A stretch of DNA of 32,286 nt from Bacteroidales bacterium. Its GTDB lineage: Bacteria > Bacteroidota > Bacteroidia > Bacteroidales > VadinHA17. Below, in pieces: positions 17,844 through 28,105 of this stretch. Where the stretch lies: positions 1 to 32,286 of the forward strand of contig JANTGF010000047.1 of assembly GCA_024763075.1 (NCBI GenBank), given 5' to 3'. The first letter of the stretch is position 1. Every line of letters begins with the position of its first letter. The notes under the pieces are model-generated. The model ran no database searches. It was not told the DNA's origin and saw nothing but the letters and a program-made list of their open reading frames with translations. Both the position numbers and the translations under genes were made by a program.

Positions 17844-17878
17844 ATCAGTTATCAGTAGTCAAGTATCAATTTTCAGTT
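17844..17878. repeat. Degenerate heptamer array after the murG stop codon
   Basis: Five consecutive 7-mers fill the murG-murC spacer: ATCAGTT, ATCAGTA, GTCAAGT, ATCAATT, TTCAGTT. TCA falls at 17845, 17852, 17859, 17866 and 17873, so on the coding (minus) strand TGA recurs every 7 nt, as in the array at 1621-1662. The array begins 5 bases after the murG stop and ends 2 bases before the murC start codon. Confidence 0.75.
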
Positions 17879-17883
17879 AAAAG

Positions 17884-19005
17884 TTATTCTTTATCATCAA
17901 CCATTTTAAAAATCTCTTCTGCAATTTTCTTTGCTGAATCTGGTACAGCAAGGCTGGTTATATTTCCGGCCAGTTCTTCTTTTTTCTTATTGTCTTCCAT
18001 AAGATTGAGTGCAACCCTGAGTAAATTTTCCTCTGCTTCCTTATCCTTCACCAGCAATGCTGCATTGCTGTTTACCAGTGTCATGGCATTTTTTGTCTGG
18101 TGGTCTTCCGCAACATTTGGTGACGGAACAAGTACACAGGGTTTGGCAGCCAGGCATAGTTCCGAGATGGTACCGGCTCCTGCCCTTGAAATAACCACAT
18201 CAGCCACAGCATATGCCAGGTCCATCTTTGGAATGAAATCTTTCAGTATTATATTTCCGGGCTTATCTTCACTCCAGAGTCTTTTTGCTTCATCAAAATA
18301 GATCTTTCCGCATTGCCAGAGTACCTGTACATCCCTTTGTATCAGATTCGGGAAGTAGTTCATAACTGCTCTGTTTATTGTTCTGGCACCCAGGCTTCCA
18401 CCCAGTATTAATAAGGTCTTTTTTGAGTTGTCCAGTCCGAAATACCGGATGCCTTCATTTCTTTTCTCACTGAGATTTTCGAAATTAATCCTGACGGGAT
18501 TCCCTGTAAACAGTATTTTTTCTGCCGGAAAATATTTTTCCATCCCCGGATAGGCCACAAATATCCTTGATGCTTTCCCTGCGAGTAATTTATTGGTGAT
18601 CCCGGGGTATGAATTTTGTTCCTGAACCGCTGTGGGAATATTTTTCTTTCCGGCTGCACGAAGTATGGGGCCACTTGCATAACCACCTGTGCCAATGGCT
18701 GCATCCGGAGCAAAGTCTTTAATGATACGGGAAGCTTTCCGCAGGCTTTTAATCAGATTTATTAAAACTTTTATATTACCAAAAGAAATTTTCCGCTGAA
18801 ATCCTCTTACCGGTAAACCTTTAATTTCAAAACCTGCTGCCGGAACCTTCTCCATTTCCATTTTCCCTTCAGCCCCAACAAAAAGGATTTTTGTTTCCTG
18901 GTCAATATTCAACAGGGCACGCGCAATGGCAATGGCCGGGAATATATGCCCCCCGGTACCTCCACCACTCAGGATGAATTTTCTATGTTGTTTCCTTCTG
19001 CTCAT
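17884..19005 (-). CDS. murG: UDP-GlcNAc transferase (lipid II synthase) MurG
   Basis: Membrane-associated GT-B glycosyltransferase that adds GlcNAc to lipid I to give lipid II. The N-terminal glycine loop GGGTGGH (14-20 from the chosen start), GTGGYASGP and EQNSYPGITN match the family, as do the C-terminal donor-site motifs GGSLGART and SRAGAGTISEL. The frame extends upstream to an ATG at 19038. I chose the ATG at 19005 because it puts the first strand (KFILSGGG) at the usual distance, giving 373 residues. Either way the start lies inside the 3' end of ftsW, by 23 or 56 bases, so translation is probably coupled. Confidence 0.95.
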   Translation of the reverse strand: MSRRKQHRKFILSGGGTGGHIFPAIAIARALLNIDQETKILFVGAEGKMEMEKVPAAGFEIKGLPVRGFQRKISFGNIKVLINLIKSLRKASRIIKDFAPDAAIGTGGYASGPILRAAGKKNIPTAVQEQNSYPGITNKLLAGKASRIFVAYPGMEKYFPAEKILFTGNPVRINFENLSEKRNEGIRYFGLDNSKKTLLILGGSLGARTINRAVMNYFPNLIQRDVQVLWQCGKIYFDEAKRLWSEDKPGNIILKDFIPKMDLAYAVADVVISRAGAGTISELCLAAKPCVLVPSPNVAEDHQTKNAMTLVNSNAALLVKDKEAEENLLRVALNLMEDNKKKEELAGNITSLAVPDSAKKIAEEIFKMVDDKE

Positions 19006-20140
19006 TTTCAATATCTTTATGAATTCCGCGGCTGACACTCAGTATCATTCCAAAGGCAACGCTGGTAAATAACATTGAGGAACCGCCCATACTTACAAAA
19101 GGCAGCGTCTGCCCGGTAACAGGCAGGAGGCTCACTGCTACAGCCATATTTACAAACGCCTGAAAAACAATTAATAAAGCCAGGCCAATTGCCAGAAATG
19201 CCGGAAAGGTGCGGTTTGCCCTTTTTACCATAAGTCCGGCTCTGTACAATAAAATAAGATAAATCAGAACCAGGGGTAGTGCCCCTAAAATAAAACCATA
19301 TTCTTCAATTATGATTGCAAAAATAAAATCGGAATAAGGATGAGGTAAAAAATTCCGCTGGGTACTTTTCCCTGGCTTCTTTCCAAGAAACTTTCCTGTT
19401 GAAACCGCAATTTTGGCCTGCTCTACCTGATAACTTTCTTTTGCATCTTCCTGAACAAAATTCTCAATTCTGTTTTTCCAGGTTCCGATTCGCCCTTCTT
19501 TGTTTAACAAGAGTGCTCCGCCTATGAAAATGGAAAGAACAATTATGCCTGCACCTGAAAAAGCCAGTAGAAATTTCATGGGGATCCTTCCGATAAATAG
19601 CAGAATCATCGCTGTTGCGAAAACAATCAGTGAAGTTGAAAGATTAGCCGGGAGAATCAGGATGCAAACAAGGATTACCGGGATAATTAATGGCAGGAAG
19701 GTCTCTTTGAAATTGCTTATCTCTGTCTGTTTCAAAGAAAGTATCCTGGCGAGGTACATGATCAAAGCCAGCTTCGCAAAATCCGATGGCTGAATAGTTA
19801 AACCTATTACAGGTAAGGTGAGCCAGCGGGCTGCATGATTCAGGTTGGTACCAATAATTAATGTAAGTAGCAACAAAGGGATGGAAAGATAAAGAAAAAG
19901 CTGGGAAAGCCGCGAAAAGAAGCGATAGGGGACATGATGTGTTATGAAAATGATAAAAAAGCCAATACCCAGAATAACCGCATGTCTGATGATGTAATAT
20001 CCTGTATTACCACCCATATTCTTATAAGCCAGTGAACTGATTGAACTGTATACGGCCAGCAAAGAGTAAATGGTAAGAGCCAGGATAATCCCCCAGATAA
20101 TCCGGTCTCCCTTAAAAAGCTTATTTATTTTATCTTCCAT
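18983..20140 (-). CDS. ftsW: Septal peptidoglycan polymerase FtsW
   Basis: SEDS-family inner-membrane glycosyltransferase that polymerises lipid II at the septum with its partner transpeptidase FtsI. The 385-residue protein has about ten hydrophobic helices, the large extracellular loop with RIGTWKNRIENF and YQVEQAKIAVSTGKFLG, and the C-terminal PFVSMGGSSMLF motif of the family. FtsW is preferred over RodA because of the dcw location between murD and murG. It starts 6 bases after murD and overlaps murG at its 3' end. Confidence 0.95.
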   Translation of the reverse strand: MEDKINKLFKGDRIIWGIILALTIYSLLAVYSSISSLAYKNMGGNTGYYIIRHAVILGIGFFIIFITHHVPYRFFSRLSQLFLYLSIPLLLLTLIIGTNLNHAARWLTLPVIGLTIQPSDFAKLALIMYLARILSLKQTEISNFKETFLPLIIPVILVCILILPANLSTSLIVFATAMILLFIGRIPMKFLLAFSGAGIIVLSIFIGGALLLNKEGRIGTWKNRIENFVQEDAKESYQVEQAKIAVSTGKFLGKKPGKSTQRNFLPHPYSDFIFAIIIEEYGFILGALPLVLIYLILLYRAGLMVKRANRTFPAFLAIGLALLIVFQAFVNMAVAVSLLPVTGQTLPFVSMGGSSMLFTSVAFGMILSVSRGIHKDIENEQKETT

Positions 20141-20146
20141 GAATTC

Positions 20147-21493
20147 TTAGAGATTTCTTACGGCCAGTTTAAACTGGCGGCCTCTGTCTTCATAATTTTC
20201 AAACAGATCGAAGCTTGCACAGGCAGGTGATAATAAAACAGTATCTCCTTTTTCACCAAGATGATAGGCCTTTGTTACCGCTTCAGTCATTGTACGGGCT
20301 TCATGTATTGAATCTACCACACCGGTAAAAGCATTGAGTATTTTAGAGTTTTCAATTCCCAGGCAGACAATGGATGATACCTTTTCCTTAACCAGTTCTT
20401 TCAACTCGCTGTAATCGTTACCTTTATCCACACCACCCATGATTAAGACCACTCTGCCGTTCATGCTCTCAAGGGCATACCAGGTTGAATTTACGTTGGT
20501 GGCTTTTGAATCGTTGATAAACTGGATGCCATGAACCTTTATAACAGGCTCCAGGCGATGTTCCACTCCCTGAAAATCGCTCAGGCTTTCCCGTATGGTT
20601 TCTTTTCTGATTCGCAATACTTCGCCTGCAATTCCTGCAGCCATGGAATTGTAAATGTTGTGCTTTCCTTTTAAAGCCAGGTCATAGATTGACATAGTTA
20701 GATTGTTGTTTTTATGATTAATATTTATTCGTTCATTTTCAATATATGCAGTAGCATTTTTATTGGATTTTAAGGTAAAGGGCAACTGTGTAATGCCCGG
20801 ATTTATCAGATCCATATTGCTGATTATCAGTGGATCATCTTCATTATAAATGAAATAATCCTGCTCCTTCTGATTTTGAATAATGCGGAATTTTGAATTA
20901 ATATAGTTCTGCATTTTGTACTGGTATCTGTCAAGATGATCGGGAGTTATATTTAATAATACTGCAATATCCGCTTTGAACTTATAAACTCCGTCCAATT
21001 GAAAGCTGCTCAACTCCAGTACAAAATAATCAGGATCATTTTCTGCTACAAGCAGTGCAAAACTTTTTCCTACGTTTCCTGCCATCTCCACATTTAAACC
21101 TGCTTTTTTCATCAGATGATAAATCAGGTTTGTTGTGGTTGTTTTTCCATTACTTCCGGTAACACAAATCAGCTTTGCATTTGTAAATTCCGATGCAAAT
21201 TCTATTTCCGAAACAACCGGAATATTTTTTTCTTTCAGTTTCAGAATGATATCTGCATTGTCAGGAATCCCGGGACTTTTCATTACTTTGTCAGCTTCCA
21301 GAATTTTCCGGAGAGAATGTTTTTCTTCCTCAAAGGGAATTCCTTTATCAGATAGTATCTTTTTATAGTGCTCATTTATTTGCCCACTATCTGATACCCA
21401 GACATCAAATCCTTTTTGCTGAGCCAGCACAGCCGTACCTACGCCACTTTCCCCGGCACCTAAAATCGCAATATGTTTATGTTCAAGGGTCAT
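20147..21493 (-). CDS. murD: UDP-MurNAc-L-alanine--D-glutamate ligase
   Basis: Cytoplasmic Mur ligase adding D-glutamate to UDP-MurNAc-L-Ala. The 448-residue protein has a Rossmann-like GAGESGVGTA (12-21), ATP loop TGSNGKTTT (112-120), the LELSSFQLD segment typical of MurD, the central NITPDHLDRY motif and the C-terminal LLSPACASFDLFENYEDRG that distinguishes MurD from MurC, MurE and MurF. Gaps are 2 bases to mraY and 6 bases to ftsW, as expected for one transcript. Confidence 0.97.
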   Translation of the reverse strand: MTLEHKHIAILGAGESGVGTAVLAQQKGFDVWVSDSGQINEHYKKILSDKGIPFEEEKHSLRKILEADKVMKSPGIPDNADIILKLKEKNIPVVSEIEFASEFTNAKLICVTGSNGKTTTTNLIYHLMKKAGLNVEMAGNVGKSFALLVAENDPDYFVLELSSFQLDGVYKFKADIAVLLNITPDHLDRYQYKMQNYINSKFRIIQNQKEQDYFIYNEDDPLIISNMDLINPGITQLPFTLKSNKNATAYIENERININHKNNNLTMSIYDLALKGKHNIYNSMAAGIAGEVLRIRKETIRESLSDFQGVEHRLEPVIKVHGIQFINDSKATNVNSTWYALESMNGRVVLIMGGVDKGNDYSELKELVKEKVSSIVCLGIENSKILNAFTGVVDSIHEARTMTEAVTKAYHLGEKGDTVLLSPACASFDLFENYEDRGRQFKLAVRNL

Positions 21494-21495
21494 TC

Positions 21496-22725
21496 TTAGC
21501 GCATTTTCAGAGTTACAATGGTGACTACTGCCAGCATGATGCTTACAATCCAGAAACGGGTTACAATCTTTGGCTCTGTATAACCCTTCTTCTGGTAATG
21601 GTGATGGAGAGGGGACATCAGGAAAATTCTTTTCCCTTCCCCGTGTTTTTTCCTTGTATATTTAAAATAGCTGACCTGTATCATCACAGAGAGGCTTTCA
21701 ATCAGGAAAATCCCACAAAGGATTGGGATCAGTAATTCTTTTCGAATGATAATGGCATAAACTGCTAGGATGCCACCTAGTGCCAGACTTCCCGTATCTC
21801 CCATAAAAACCTGGGCCGGATAGGAATTATACCACAAAAATCCAATGGTAGCTCCAATCATTGCGCTGGCAAAGATCACCAGCTCACCGGTATATGGAAT
21901 ATACATGATATTAAGGTAATTCGCATAAATGGCGTTACCCGAAAGATATGCCAGTATCCCAAGTGTGGTGCCACTTACTGCTGTGGTTCCGGCTGCCAGT
22001 CCGTCCAGACCGTCTGTTAGGTTTACCCCGTTTGAAACAGCAGTAATAATAAAGATAACGACAATTACAAAAATCAACCAGGCCCATTTCTGCTTTTTCT
22101 CACCCATAAATCCAACGAGATAGGCGTAATCAAATTCATGATTTTTCAAAAATGGAATCGTGGTTTTTGTCGATTTCCTGTCAACGGCTTGAATTTCACT
22201 CTCAACTACAGTTCTTGATTCAGTGACTTCCGGATTTGCCGGAACATAAGTCCTGATAACAACATCATTGCTTAAATATAATGTAAGACCAACAATCAAT
22301 CCGAGGCCTACCTGACCTATGATCTTGAATTTTCCGGCAAGACCTTCTTTATTGTTTTTGAATATTTTTATGTAGTCATCAATAAAACCAATCACTCCCA
22401 ACCAAACAGTGGTGATGACCATCAGAATTACATAAATATTCCCAAGATCTCCAAATAATATGACAGGAATGAGAATGGAGGAAAGGATGATAATTCCTCC
22501 CATGGATGGGGTTCCCACTTTTTGATACTGGCCTTCGAGGCCGAGGTCACGGACAACTTCACCGATTTGCTTTTTCTGAAGTAATCGAATGATCTTTTTA
22601 CCGAATACCAACGAAATAATCAGGCTGGTTATAACGGTCATTGCCGCACGAAACGAAATGTACTGGAACATACCTGCCCCGGGGAAGTCAAATTTTTCAA
22701 GATATGAAAATAATAAGTAAAACAT
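21496..22725 (-). CDS. mraY: Phospho-MurNAc-pentapeptide transferase MraY
   Basis: Inner-membrane enzyme that moves phospho-MurNAc-pentapeptide onto undecaprenyl phosphate to form lipid I. The 409-residue protein has TPSMGGIII (72-80), the catalytic aspartate pair in [11 protein letters not shown] (115-125), [24 protein letters not shown] and the [11 protein letters not shown] motif, spread over about ten helices. It is longer than the roughly 360-residue proteobacterial form. The extra length is mainly a charged extramembrane loop at about 153-213, a feature I expect to be common in Bacteroidota. It lies 22 bases after murE. Confidence 0.97.
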   Translation of the reverse strand: MFYLLFSYLEKFDFPGAGMFQYISFRAAMTVITSLIISLVFGKKIIRLLQKKQIGEVVRDLGLEGQYQKVGTPSMGGIIILSSILIPVILFGDLGNIYVILMVITTVWLGVIGFIDDYIKIFKNNKEGLAGKFKIIGQVGLGLIVGLTLYLSNDVVIRTYVPANPEVTESRTVVESEIQAVDRKSTKTTIPFLKNHEFDYAYLVGFMGEKKQKWAWLIFVIVVIFIITAVSNGVNLTDGLDGLAAGTTAVSGTTLGILAYLSGNAIYANYLNIMYIPYTGELVIFASAMIGATIGFLWYNSYPAQVFMGDTGSLALGGILAVYAIIIRKELLIPILCGIFLIESLSVMIQVSYFKYTRKKHGEGKRIFLMSPLHHHYQKKGYTEPKIVTRFWIVSIMLAVVTIVTLKMR

Positions 22726-22747
22726 AAGCTTTGTGTTATTCCGTTTT

Positions 22748-24205
22748 TTATTCTTCGTTAAAAATTTCCTTAACTATTTCCTTATCGTCAAAATGGTGTT
22801 TTACTCCCTGAATTTCCTGATAGGTTTCATGCCCTTTCCCTGCAATGAGAATGATGTCATCTTTTTCAGCTAGTAGACATGCTGTCCGGATGGCCTCTTT
22901 CCGGTTAACAATAGAAATGACACGATTTTTCAATTCTCCGAGAATTCCTTTTTTCATATCACGGATGATCTCCTCCGGAGCTTCACTTCGGGGGTTATCC
23001 GATGTAAGAATCAGTCGATTGCTTAACTCGGCACCAATTGAGGCCATTTCCGGACGTTTTGTTTTATCCCTGTCACCTCCGGCACCGACTACCGTAATAA
23101 TCCTGGAATTCTCCTTCCGAAGCTGCTGGATGGTTTTTAATACGTTGAGTAATGCATCAGGAGTGTGGGCATAATCTACAATAGCTACTTTCCCGTTTCC
23201 GGAATGAAGCGTCTCGAAACGGCCGGGAACAGGCTGAAGTCTGCTGATTATTTTCAATGCCTCCTGTTGGTCAAGCCCTATTAATACAGCTGTAGCGTAA
23301 ACTGCCAGTAGATTATAAATATTGAAATCTCCTATAAATGGAACCCATACATTTTCCGGGCCTATTTTTATTTCAGTCCCTTCAATTGCCCGTTCCAGAA
23401 TTCTCCCTTTAAAATCAGCAGTTTGCTTCAAACCGTAAGTTTGTATCTCTGATTTGCAATTCTGAACCAATACCCTGGCGTTTTTATCGTCCGTATTGAT
23501 CAATGCAAATGCTTCCGAAGGAAGTTCATCAAAGAATTTCTTTTTTGCCCTAAGGTAATTTTTAAAAGTTTTGTGGTAATCCAGGTGGTCATGTGTCAGA
23601 TTTGTAAAAATACCTCCCCGGAAGTTCAAACCGGCAATTCTCTTCTGATCAATGGCATGAGAACTCACCTCCATAAAAACATGGGAGCATCCGTTCTCCA
23701 CCATCTGATGCAATAATTTATTCAGGGTAATTACATCCGGTGTAGTATGTGTTGCCTCATAATCCTTCTTATGTACAGCTGTTTTTATGGTAGAAATCAA
23801 ACCTGAAGGATAGCCGGCTTCTTCAAAAACATGATATAGGAAAGTTGCTACCGATGTTTTTCCATTTGTGCCGGTAACTCCGGTCAAATGAAGCTGACGG
23901 GAAGGATGATTGTAAAACGCAGAAGCGGCTTCTCCCAGAACTGCAGGAACATCTTCCACTCTGATCCAGGTTAGGTTTTCATTTTTCTTATCCGGGAATT
24001 TTTCACACAGAATGGCCGATGCTCCTGATTGAATGGCATCCGGAATAAACTTATGTCCGTCCACCTGTGTTCCTTGTATTGCTGCAAAAAGAGATCCCTC
24101 CTTTACCTTTTGGGAATTCATTTCAATTCCTGAAACGGGCACATCAAAGGAGCCCTGGCTTTCCAGTACCTGAACATTCTGTAATATTTCCCTTAAGTGC
24201 TTCAT
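22748..24205 (-). CDS. murE: UDP-MurNAc-tripeptide synthetase MurE, probably meso-DAP type
   Basis: Cytoplasmic Mur ligase adding the third stem-peptide residue. The 485-residue protein has ATP loop TGTNGKTS (111-118), the TTPD and [10 protein letters not shown] segments, a lysine-rich RAKKKFF (219-225) where the carbamylated lysine lies in the family, and DNPRSE (403-408). DNPR is the motif that selects meso-diaminopimelate rather than L-lysine, so the cell wall is inferred to be of the DAP type. It sits 5 bases after ftsI. Confidence 0.96.
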   Translation of the reverse strand: MKHLREILQNVQVLESQGSFDVPVSGIEMNSQKVKEGSLFAAIQGTQVDGHKFIPDAIQSGASAILCEKFPDKKNENLTWIRVEDVPAVLGEAASAFYNHPSRQLHLTGVTGTNGKTSVATFLYHVFEEAGYPSGLISTIKTAVHKKDYEATHTTPDVITLNKLLHQMVENGCSHVFMEVSSHAIDQKRIAGLNFRGGIFTNLTHDHLDYHKTFKNYLRAKKKFFDELPSEAFALINTDDKNARVLVQNCKSEIQTYGLKQTADFKGRILERAIEGTEIKIGPENVWVPFIGDFNIYNLLAVYATAVLIGLDQQEALKIISRLQPVPGRFETLHSGNGKVAIVDYAHTPDALLNVLKTIQQLRKENSRIITVVGAGGDRDKTKRPEMASIGAELSNRLILTSDNPRSEAPEEIIRDMKKGILGELKNRVISIVNRKEAIRTACLLAEKDDIILIAGKGHETYQEIQGVKHHFDDKEIVKEIFNEE

Positions 24206-24210
24206 TTATC

Positions 24211-26331
24211 TTATACAAAACTCATTTGCAAAACAATACGGTCTCCCCGTTTTATCCGGCTTCCCGGTGGGATGGATTGGGATTTAATACTGCCGTAACC
24301 TCTTACGGTTACCTTTAAGCCTGCATTTTCAAGCAGATAGACGGCATCTTTTAATCCCATGTGCACAACATTCGGCACCAGTTGTTGCTTTATCGTCAGC
24401 TTATCAATTTTAACAATGGAGTCATGGCTTGTAGTCCTTACCCATTTTGTTACTCCCTCAGTCTCAACCAGGTCAATATTCAAATCTTTAAGCAGAAACT
24501 CCAGATCCTTTTTTTCTCCGTTTTTTGTATAAGGGGCCGGATGCTTAATGTTTTCGGCATAGACCTTTGTATTCTGAATTTCGAGGGTGGTAGCATAAAC
24601 TTTATCTGAAATTTCCTTAAAAACAGGTCCGGCTACAAGATTTCCGTAATAAACGGAGTTCGATGGGGCATTTACCACTACTATACAGGAATATTTTGGT
24701 TGGTCAGCGGGGAAATACCCGACAAATGATGCCTGGTACTGGACTCTGCCATAGCCTCCATAGCCTTTGTTTGACTGGGCAATTTGTGCCGTTCCGGTTT
24801 TACCTGCTATCTTATAAAGATCATTTTGGAGGTTCTTTGCCGTACCATTTTCCACTACACCTTCCAGCATTTTTTTAGCATCTTTAATTGTGGATGAAGA
24901 AGCAATGGAAGGATTGATGACAACCACTGGAAATCTCTTCAATAATTTTCCATTGTACCGGATCTCCCTGACAAATTTTGGTTTTACCATTTTACCATCG
25001 TTGGCCACAGCATTGTAAAAGGTAAGAATTTGCAATGGTGTCATTCTTACTTCATATCCATGGGACATCATGGGAAGGGATATCCCGGACCATAGCGGAT
25101 CACCCGGGTATTTAATTTCAGGAGAGCCTTCACCCGTCAGTTCCAAACCCAGTTTCCGGTTCAGGTTCATACTATACAGGCGATTTATAAATTCTTTTTC
25201 TTTCCCGTGATAATACTGATCAACCAGTTTTGAAACACCTACATTTGAGGAGAGCTCCAGTACTTCTTCCACACTGATTACACCATACCCGCCTTCATGC
25301 GAATCTTTTATGGTTTTATTGTAGAACCGGACTTTCCCTCCATCGGTATCAACTGAATCACGGAGCGTAACATAACCATCTTCCAGCAGGGACATGATAA
25401 CCGGGAGCTTAAAAGTGGAGCCCGGTTCCGAACTTTCACCAATTGCATAATTATAACGCTCACTGTACTCTCCATTTGCACCTCTTTCCAGGTTTACGAT
25501 GGCACGAATTTCTCCGGTTTCAACCTCCATTAACACAACTGTTCCATGATGAGCATTGTGTTTACTTAGCTGACGTAGAAGAGCCTGATGGGCTACATCC
25601 TGCAGATTGATATTAAGTGTGGTAATGATGTCTTCACCATCATGAGGATCAATTTCATTCTTATCATTCAAAGGCATCCATACATTTCCGGAGAGCCGCT
25701 GCTTCATCCTGAGTCCCTTAATGCCTTTCAGGTTGTTGTCATAAGCTCCTTCAATGCCTACTGAGGGACTTGATTCAGTTTTTGGTGCGTAGCCTATTGT
25801 CCTGGCTGCAAGTTTATTATGGGTAAGTTTCCGCCTGTTGTCCTGAATATAAATAAAACCTCCTTTATATTTTCCAAGACGAAAAACAGGTAGTTTTTTT
25901 AACTCTTTTAATTGTGTATAACTTACTTTTCGTTTGATAAGATAATATCTTTCGCCCCGTTTTCTTGCAGCAATTAATTCCGCTTTATAGCGGGAAGCCA
26001 GTTTATCACCAAATATTTTTGCCAGTCCTTTTGAAAGGCCGTTAATTCCATTTGCAAAAACCTGTGGAGTCAGAGCACTGCTTTTTAAGTCCATACGGAT
26101 ATCATAATATGGAAGTGAAGTTGCCAGCAACCGGTTTTTCACATCATAAATATTCCCTCTGTTTGGTTCGATTTCAAAGTGTTTTAAGGCCAGTACCTGC
26201 TGCTTTTTACTCCATTTTTCTCCTTCCACGAACTGTAAAATGAGAATCTTTCCAAGAATGACCAGGGCCATCAGAAAGAAGAAGGCATAAATCAAACCAA
26301 CGCGCCAGGTTATTTCTCTTTTTAAAGACAT
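24211..26331 (-). CDS. ftsI: Septal transpeptidase FtsI (PBP3) with PASTA domain
   Basis: Class B penicillin-binding protein that cross-links septal peptidoglycan with FtsW. The 706-residue protein has one N-terminal membrane helix (about 11-33), a pedestal domain starting with RGNIYD (58-63), then the transpeptidase with all three active-site motifs: STFK (305-308, nucleophile Ser305), SSN (361-363) and KTGTA (511-515). A single PASTA domain (about 640-706, beginning VPNVVHMGLKDAV) closes the protein. This is common in Bacteroidota FtsI but absent from the E. coli form. It lies 10 bases after the FtsL-like gene. Confidence 0.96.
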   Translation of the reverse strand: MSLKREITWRVGLIYAFFFLMALVILGKILILQFVEGEKWSKKQQVLALKHFEIEPNRGNIYDVKNRLLATSLPYYDIRMDLKSSALTPQVFANGINGLSKGLAKIFGDKLASRYKAELIAARKRGERYYLIKRKVSYTQLKELKKLPVFRLGKYKGGFIYIQDNRRKLTHNKLAARTIGYAPKTESSPSVGIEGAYDNNLKGIKGLRMKQRLSGNVWMPLNDKNEIDPHDGEDIITTLNINLQDVAHQALLRQLSKHNAHHGTVVLMEVETGEIRAIVNLERGANGEYSERYNYAIGESSEPGSTFKLPVIMSLLEDGYVTLRDSVDTDGGKVRFYNKTIKDSHEGGYGVISVEEVLELSSNVGVSKLVDQYYHGKEKEFINRLYSMNLNRKLGLELTGEGSPEIKYPGDPLWSGISLPMMSHGYEVRMTPLQILTFYNAVANDGKMVKPKFVREIRYNGKLLKRFPVVVINPSIASSSTIKDAKKMLEGVVENGTAKNLQNDLYKIAGKTGTAQIAQSNKGYGGYGRVQYQASFVGYFPADQPKYSCIVVVNAPSNSVYYGNLVAGPVFKEISDKVYATTLEIQNTKVYAENIKHPAPYTKNGEKKDLEFLLKDLNIDLVETEGVTKWVRTTSHDSIVKIDKLTIKQQLVPNVVHMGLKDAVYLLENAGLKVTVRGYGSIKSQSIPPGSRIKRGDRIVLQMSFV

Positions 26332-26341
26332 ATTTTATTTA

Positions 26342-26707
26342 TCAATAAATTATTATTCTGCCCGGAGGTTCTACAGATTCCTTTAAACCCAGATTTTTTT
26401 CCTCAACCATCTTTGCCACAGTTGATTGCTTGCTTATTTCCATCAACTCAGCAGCGATAGTGACCGATTCGGCTCTTAATTCCTTCAGTTCATTTTGTAG
26501 GGCCACCGTTTCTCTTGCAATCTTTTCAGCATTGTACCTGTTGGCTATGTAAAACATCGTAAGAAAGGTGAGAAAAACAAGAAAGGGCAATTGCTTAATA
26601 ACTACCTCTCTTGTTAACAATGTACCGTCCAGTAGTTCCCGGAACAAACCTTTTTTTATTTCAGATTGTTCTTCTTTATGATCTATAAACTCAATCGTTT
26701 CTTTCAT
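26342..26707 (-). CDS. FtsL-like divisome protein
   Basis: A 121-residue bitopic protein in the ftsL slot between rsmH and ftsI. A cytoplasmic tail of about 40 residues is longer than in E. coli FtsL. It is followed by one membrane helix (about 41-57, PFLVFLTFLTMFYIANR) and a periplasmic coiled-coil stretch (ALQNELKELRAESVTIAAEL), ending in GLKESVEPPGRIIIY, where a short motif with PP before the final strand is typical of FtsL/DivIC proteins. FtsL-type proteins join FtsQ/DivIB and activate FtsW-FtsI. Sequence similarity is weak across phyla, so the call rests on position and build. Confidence 0.88.
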   Translation of the reverse strand: MKETIEFIDHKEEQSEIKKGLFRELLDGTLLTREVVIKQLPFLVFLTFLTMFYIANRYNAEKIARETVALQNELKELRAESVTIAAELMEISKQSTVAKMVEEKNLGLKESVEPPGRIIIY

Positions 26708-26708
26708 T

Positions 26709-27620
26709 TTATTCCGGCATTTCTATTCGTTCAGCAATTCTGAGCCTGGCACTCCTTGCTCTCGGGTTATTTTTTATTTCTTCCTGCTGAGGAGTAATAA
26801 CTTTACGGTTGATTCCTTTAAAAGGAATATGTTTTCTTCCATAAAGATCAGTCTCCGCAACAGTTTCAAAATTTCCATTTTTAATAAAATTTTTTACCAT
26901 CCTGTCTTCCAGAGAATGGTATGAAATAACCACTAATCGCCCCGGTACATTTAATATCTGTGTGGTTTGCTCCAGTAAACTTTTTAATGCGACCAATTCC
27001 TGGTTTACCTCAATCCGAAGGGCCTGAAACACCTTTGCAAGGTACTTCCAGTCGTTTTTTGAAGGCAAACACGGTTGAATTATTCTCAGAAAATCTTCAA
27101 TTGTCACAATTTTTTTTTCTGCCCTTCCTTTTTCGATATATCTAACCAGCTTTCCGGCATTTCTAACTTCACCCAATTCCCTGAATACACGAAACAGTTC
27201 ATCCGCTGTGTACTTGTTTATCAGGTCTGCAGCCGATAATTCTGCATCGGCATTCATTCGCATATCCAGCGGGCCGTTCTGTCTGAAAGAAAAGCCCCTG
27301 TTTGCCTGATCGAACTGATGAGAGGACACTCCCAGATCAGCTAGCAAACCATCCACCCTGGTTATTCCAAGATATCTCAGGTTATTTTTCAGGTATAAGA
27401 AATTTTGCCTTACAAAGATCAGTCGTTCATCTTTTCCAACATTTGTTTGCGAATCCGAATCCTGATCAAAAGCAATCAGGCGGCCGCCTTTCAGCCTTTT
27501 CAGTATTTCTGCAGAGTGACCACCACCACCATAAGTAACATCGACATAGGTTCCTTCAGGGTCAATATTTAAACCATCAATACTTTCCTTCAACAAAACG
27601 GGTATATGATATGTACTCAT
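26709..27620 (-). CDS. rsmH: 16S rRNA (cytosine-1402-N4)-methyltransferase RsmH
   Basis: SAM-dependent enzyme that methylates N4 of C1402 in the decoding centre of 16S rRNA (formerly mraW). The 303-residue protein opens with YHIPVLLKESIDGL, the family's usual start, then the SAM loop VDVTYGGGGHS (26-36), LADLGVSSHQFD, GFSFRQNGPLDMRMN and a C-terminal VISYHSLEDRMVKNF. Its ATG overlaps the mraZ stop as ATGA, and the next gene starts 1 base after its stop. Confidence 0.97.
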   Translation of the reverse strand: MSTYHIPVLLKESIDGLNIDPEGTYVDVTYGGGGHSAEILKRLKGGRLIAFDQDSDSQTNVGKDERLIFVRQNFLYLKNNLRYLGITRVDGLLADLGVSSHQFDQANRGFSFRQNGPLDMRMNADAELSAADLINKYTADELFRVFRELGEVRNAGKLVRYIEKGRAEKKIVTIEDFLRIIQPCLPSKNDWKYLAKVFQALRIEVNQELVALKSLLEQTTQILNVPGRLVVISYHSLEDRMVKNFIKNGNFETVAETDLYGRKHIPFKGINRKVITPQQEEIKNNPRARSARLRIAERIEMPE

Positions 27621-28084
27621 TCCTCATTATTGTGAAATGGTCCGTCCATAATTCTTTCAGCCAGATTTGCAAATTCATCTTCGCCTGCTCCCAGTGCAGC
27701 ATAATCCTCTTTCGACCAGATCTCAATTTTTGAATCCTGACCGGCCATTACCACATCCTTATCAATTCCAACAACCGTGAGCAATCTCTTCGGAATCAAC
27801 AACCGGTTATTGCTATCAAGTAACAATTCTGCAGTACCCCTGAAGAAATTTCGCAGGAATGTGTTATGATCTTTTTTATAAGGGTTTATTTTGCTGCGTA
27901 TCAGCTTGTTCTGATATTCCCATTCATCCATGGGATATAAAACCAGACAGTTTTCGAAAATATCTTTTTTTACAACAAACCGGTCCTGACCTTTTGCCGG
28001 TAACTGCTTAACAAAAGCCGAAGGAAGAAGAACTCTGCCTTTGCTATCGACTTTACATGTATAATCACCAATAAATGCACTCAT
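27617..28084 (-). CDS. mraZ: Transcriptional regulator MraZ
   Basis: AbrB-fold DNA-binding protein that forms rings and, in other bacteria, represses its own dcw operon. The 155-residue protein contains two MraZ repeats, each with the DxxxR motif: D13-R17 in VDSKGRVLLP and D90-R94 in LLDSNNRLLIP. It is the first gene of the cluster, preceded by a four-repeat operator at 28123-28157, so it is expected to control all downstream dcw genes. Confidence 0.96.
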   Translation of the reverse strand: MSAFIGDYTCKVDSKGRVLLPSAFVKQLPAKGQDRFVVKKDIFENCLVLYPMDEWEYQNKLIRSKINPYKKDHNTFLRNFFRGTAELLLDSNNRLLIPKRLLTVVGIDKDVVMAGQDSKIEIWSKEDYAALGAGEDEFANLAERIMDGPFHNNEE

Positions 28085-28105
28085 TACCTGTCCGATTTTA
28101 ATGGG

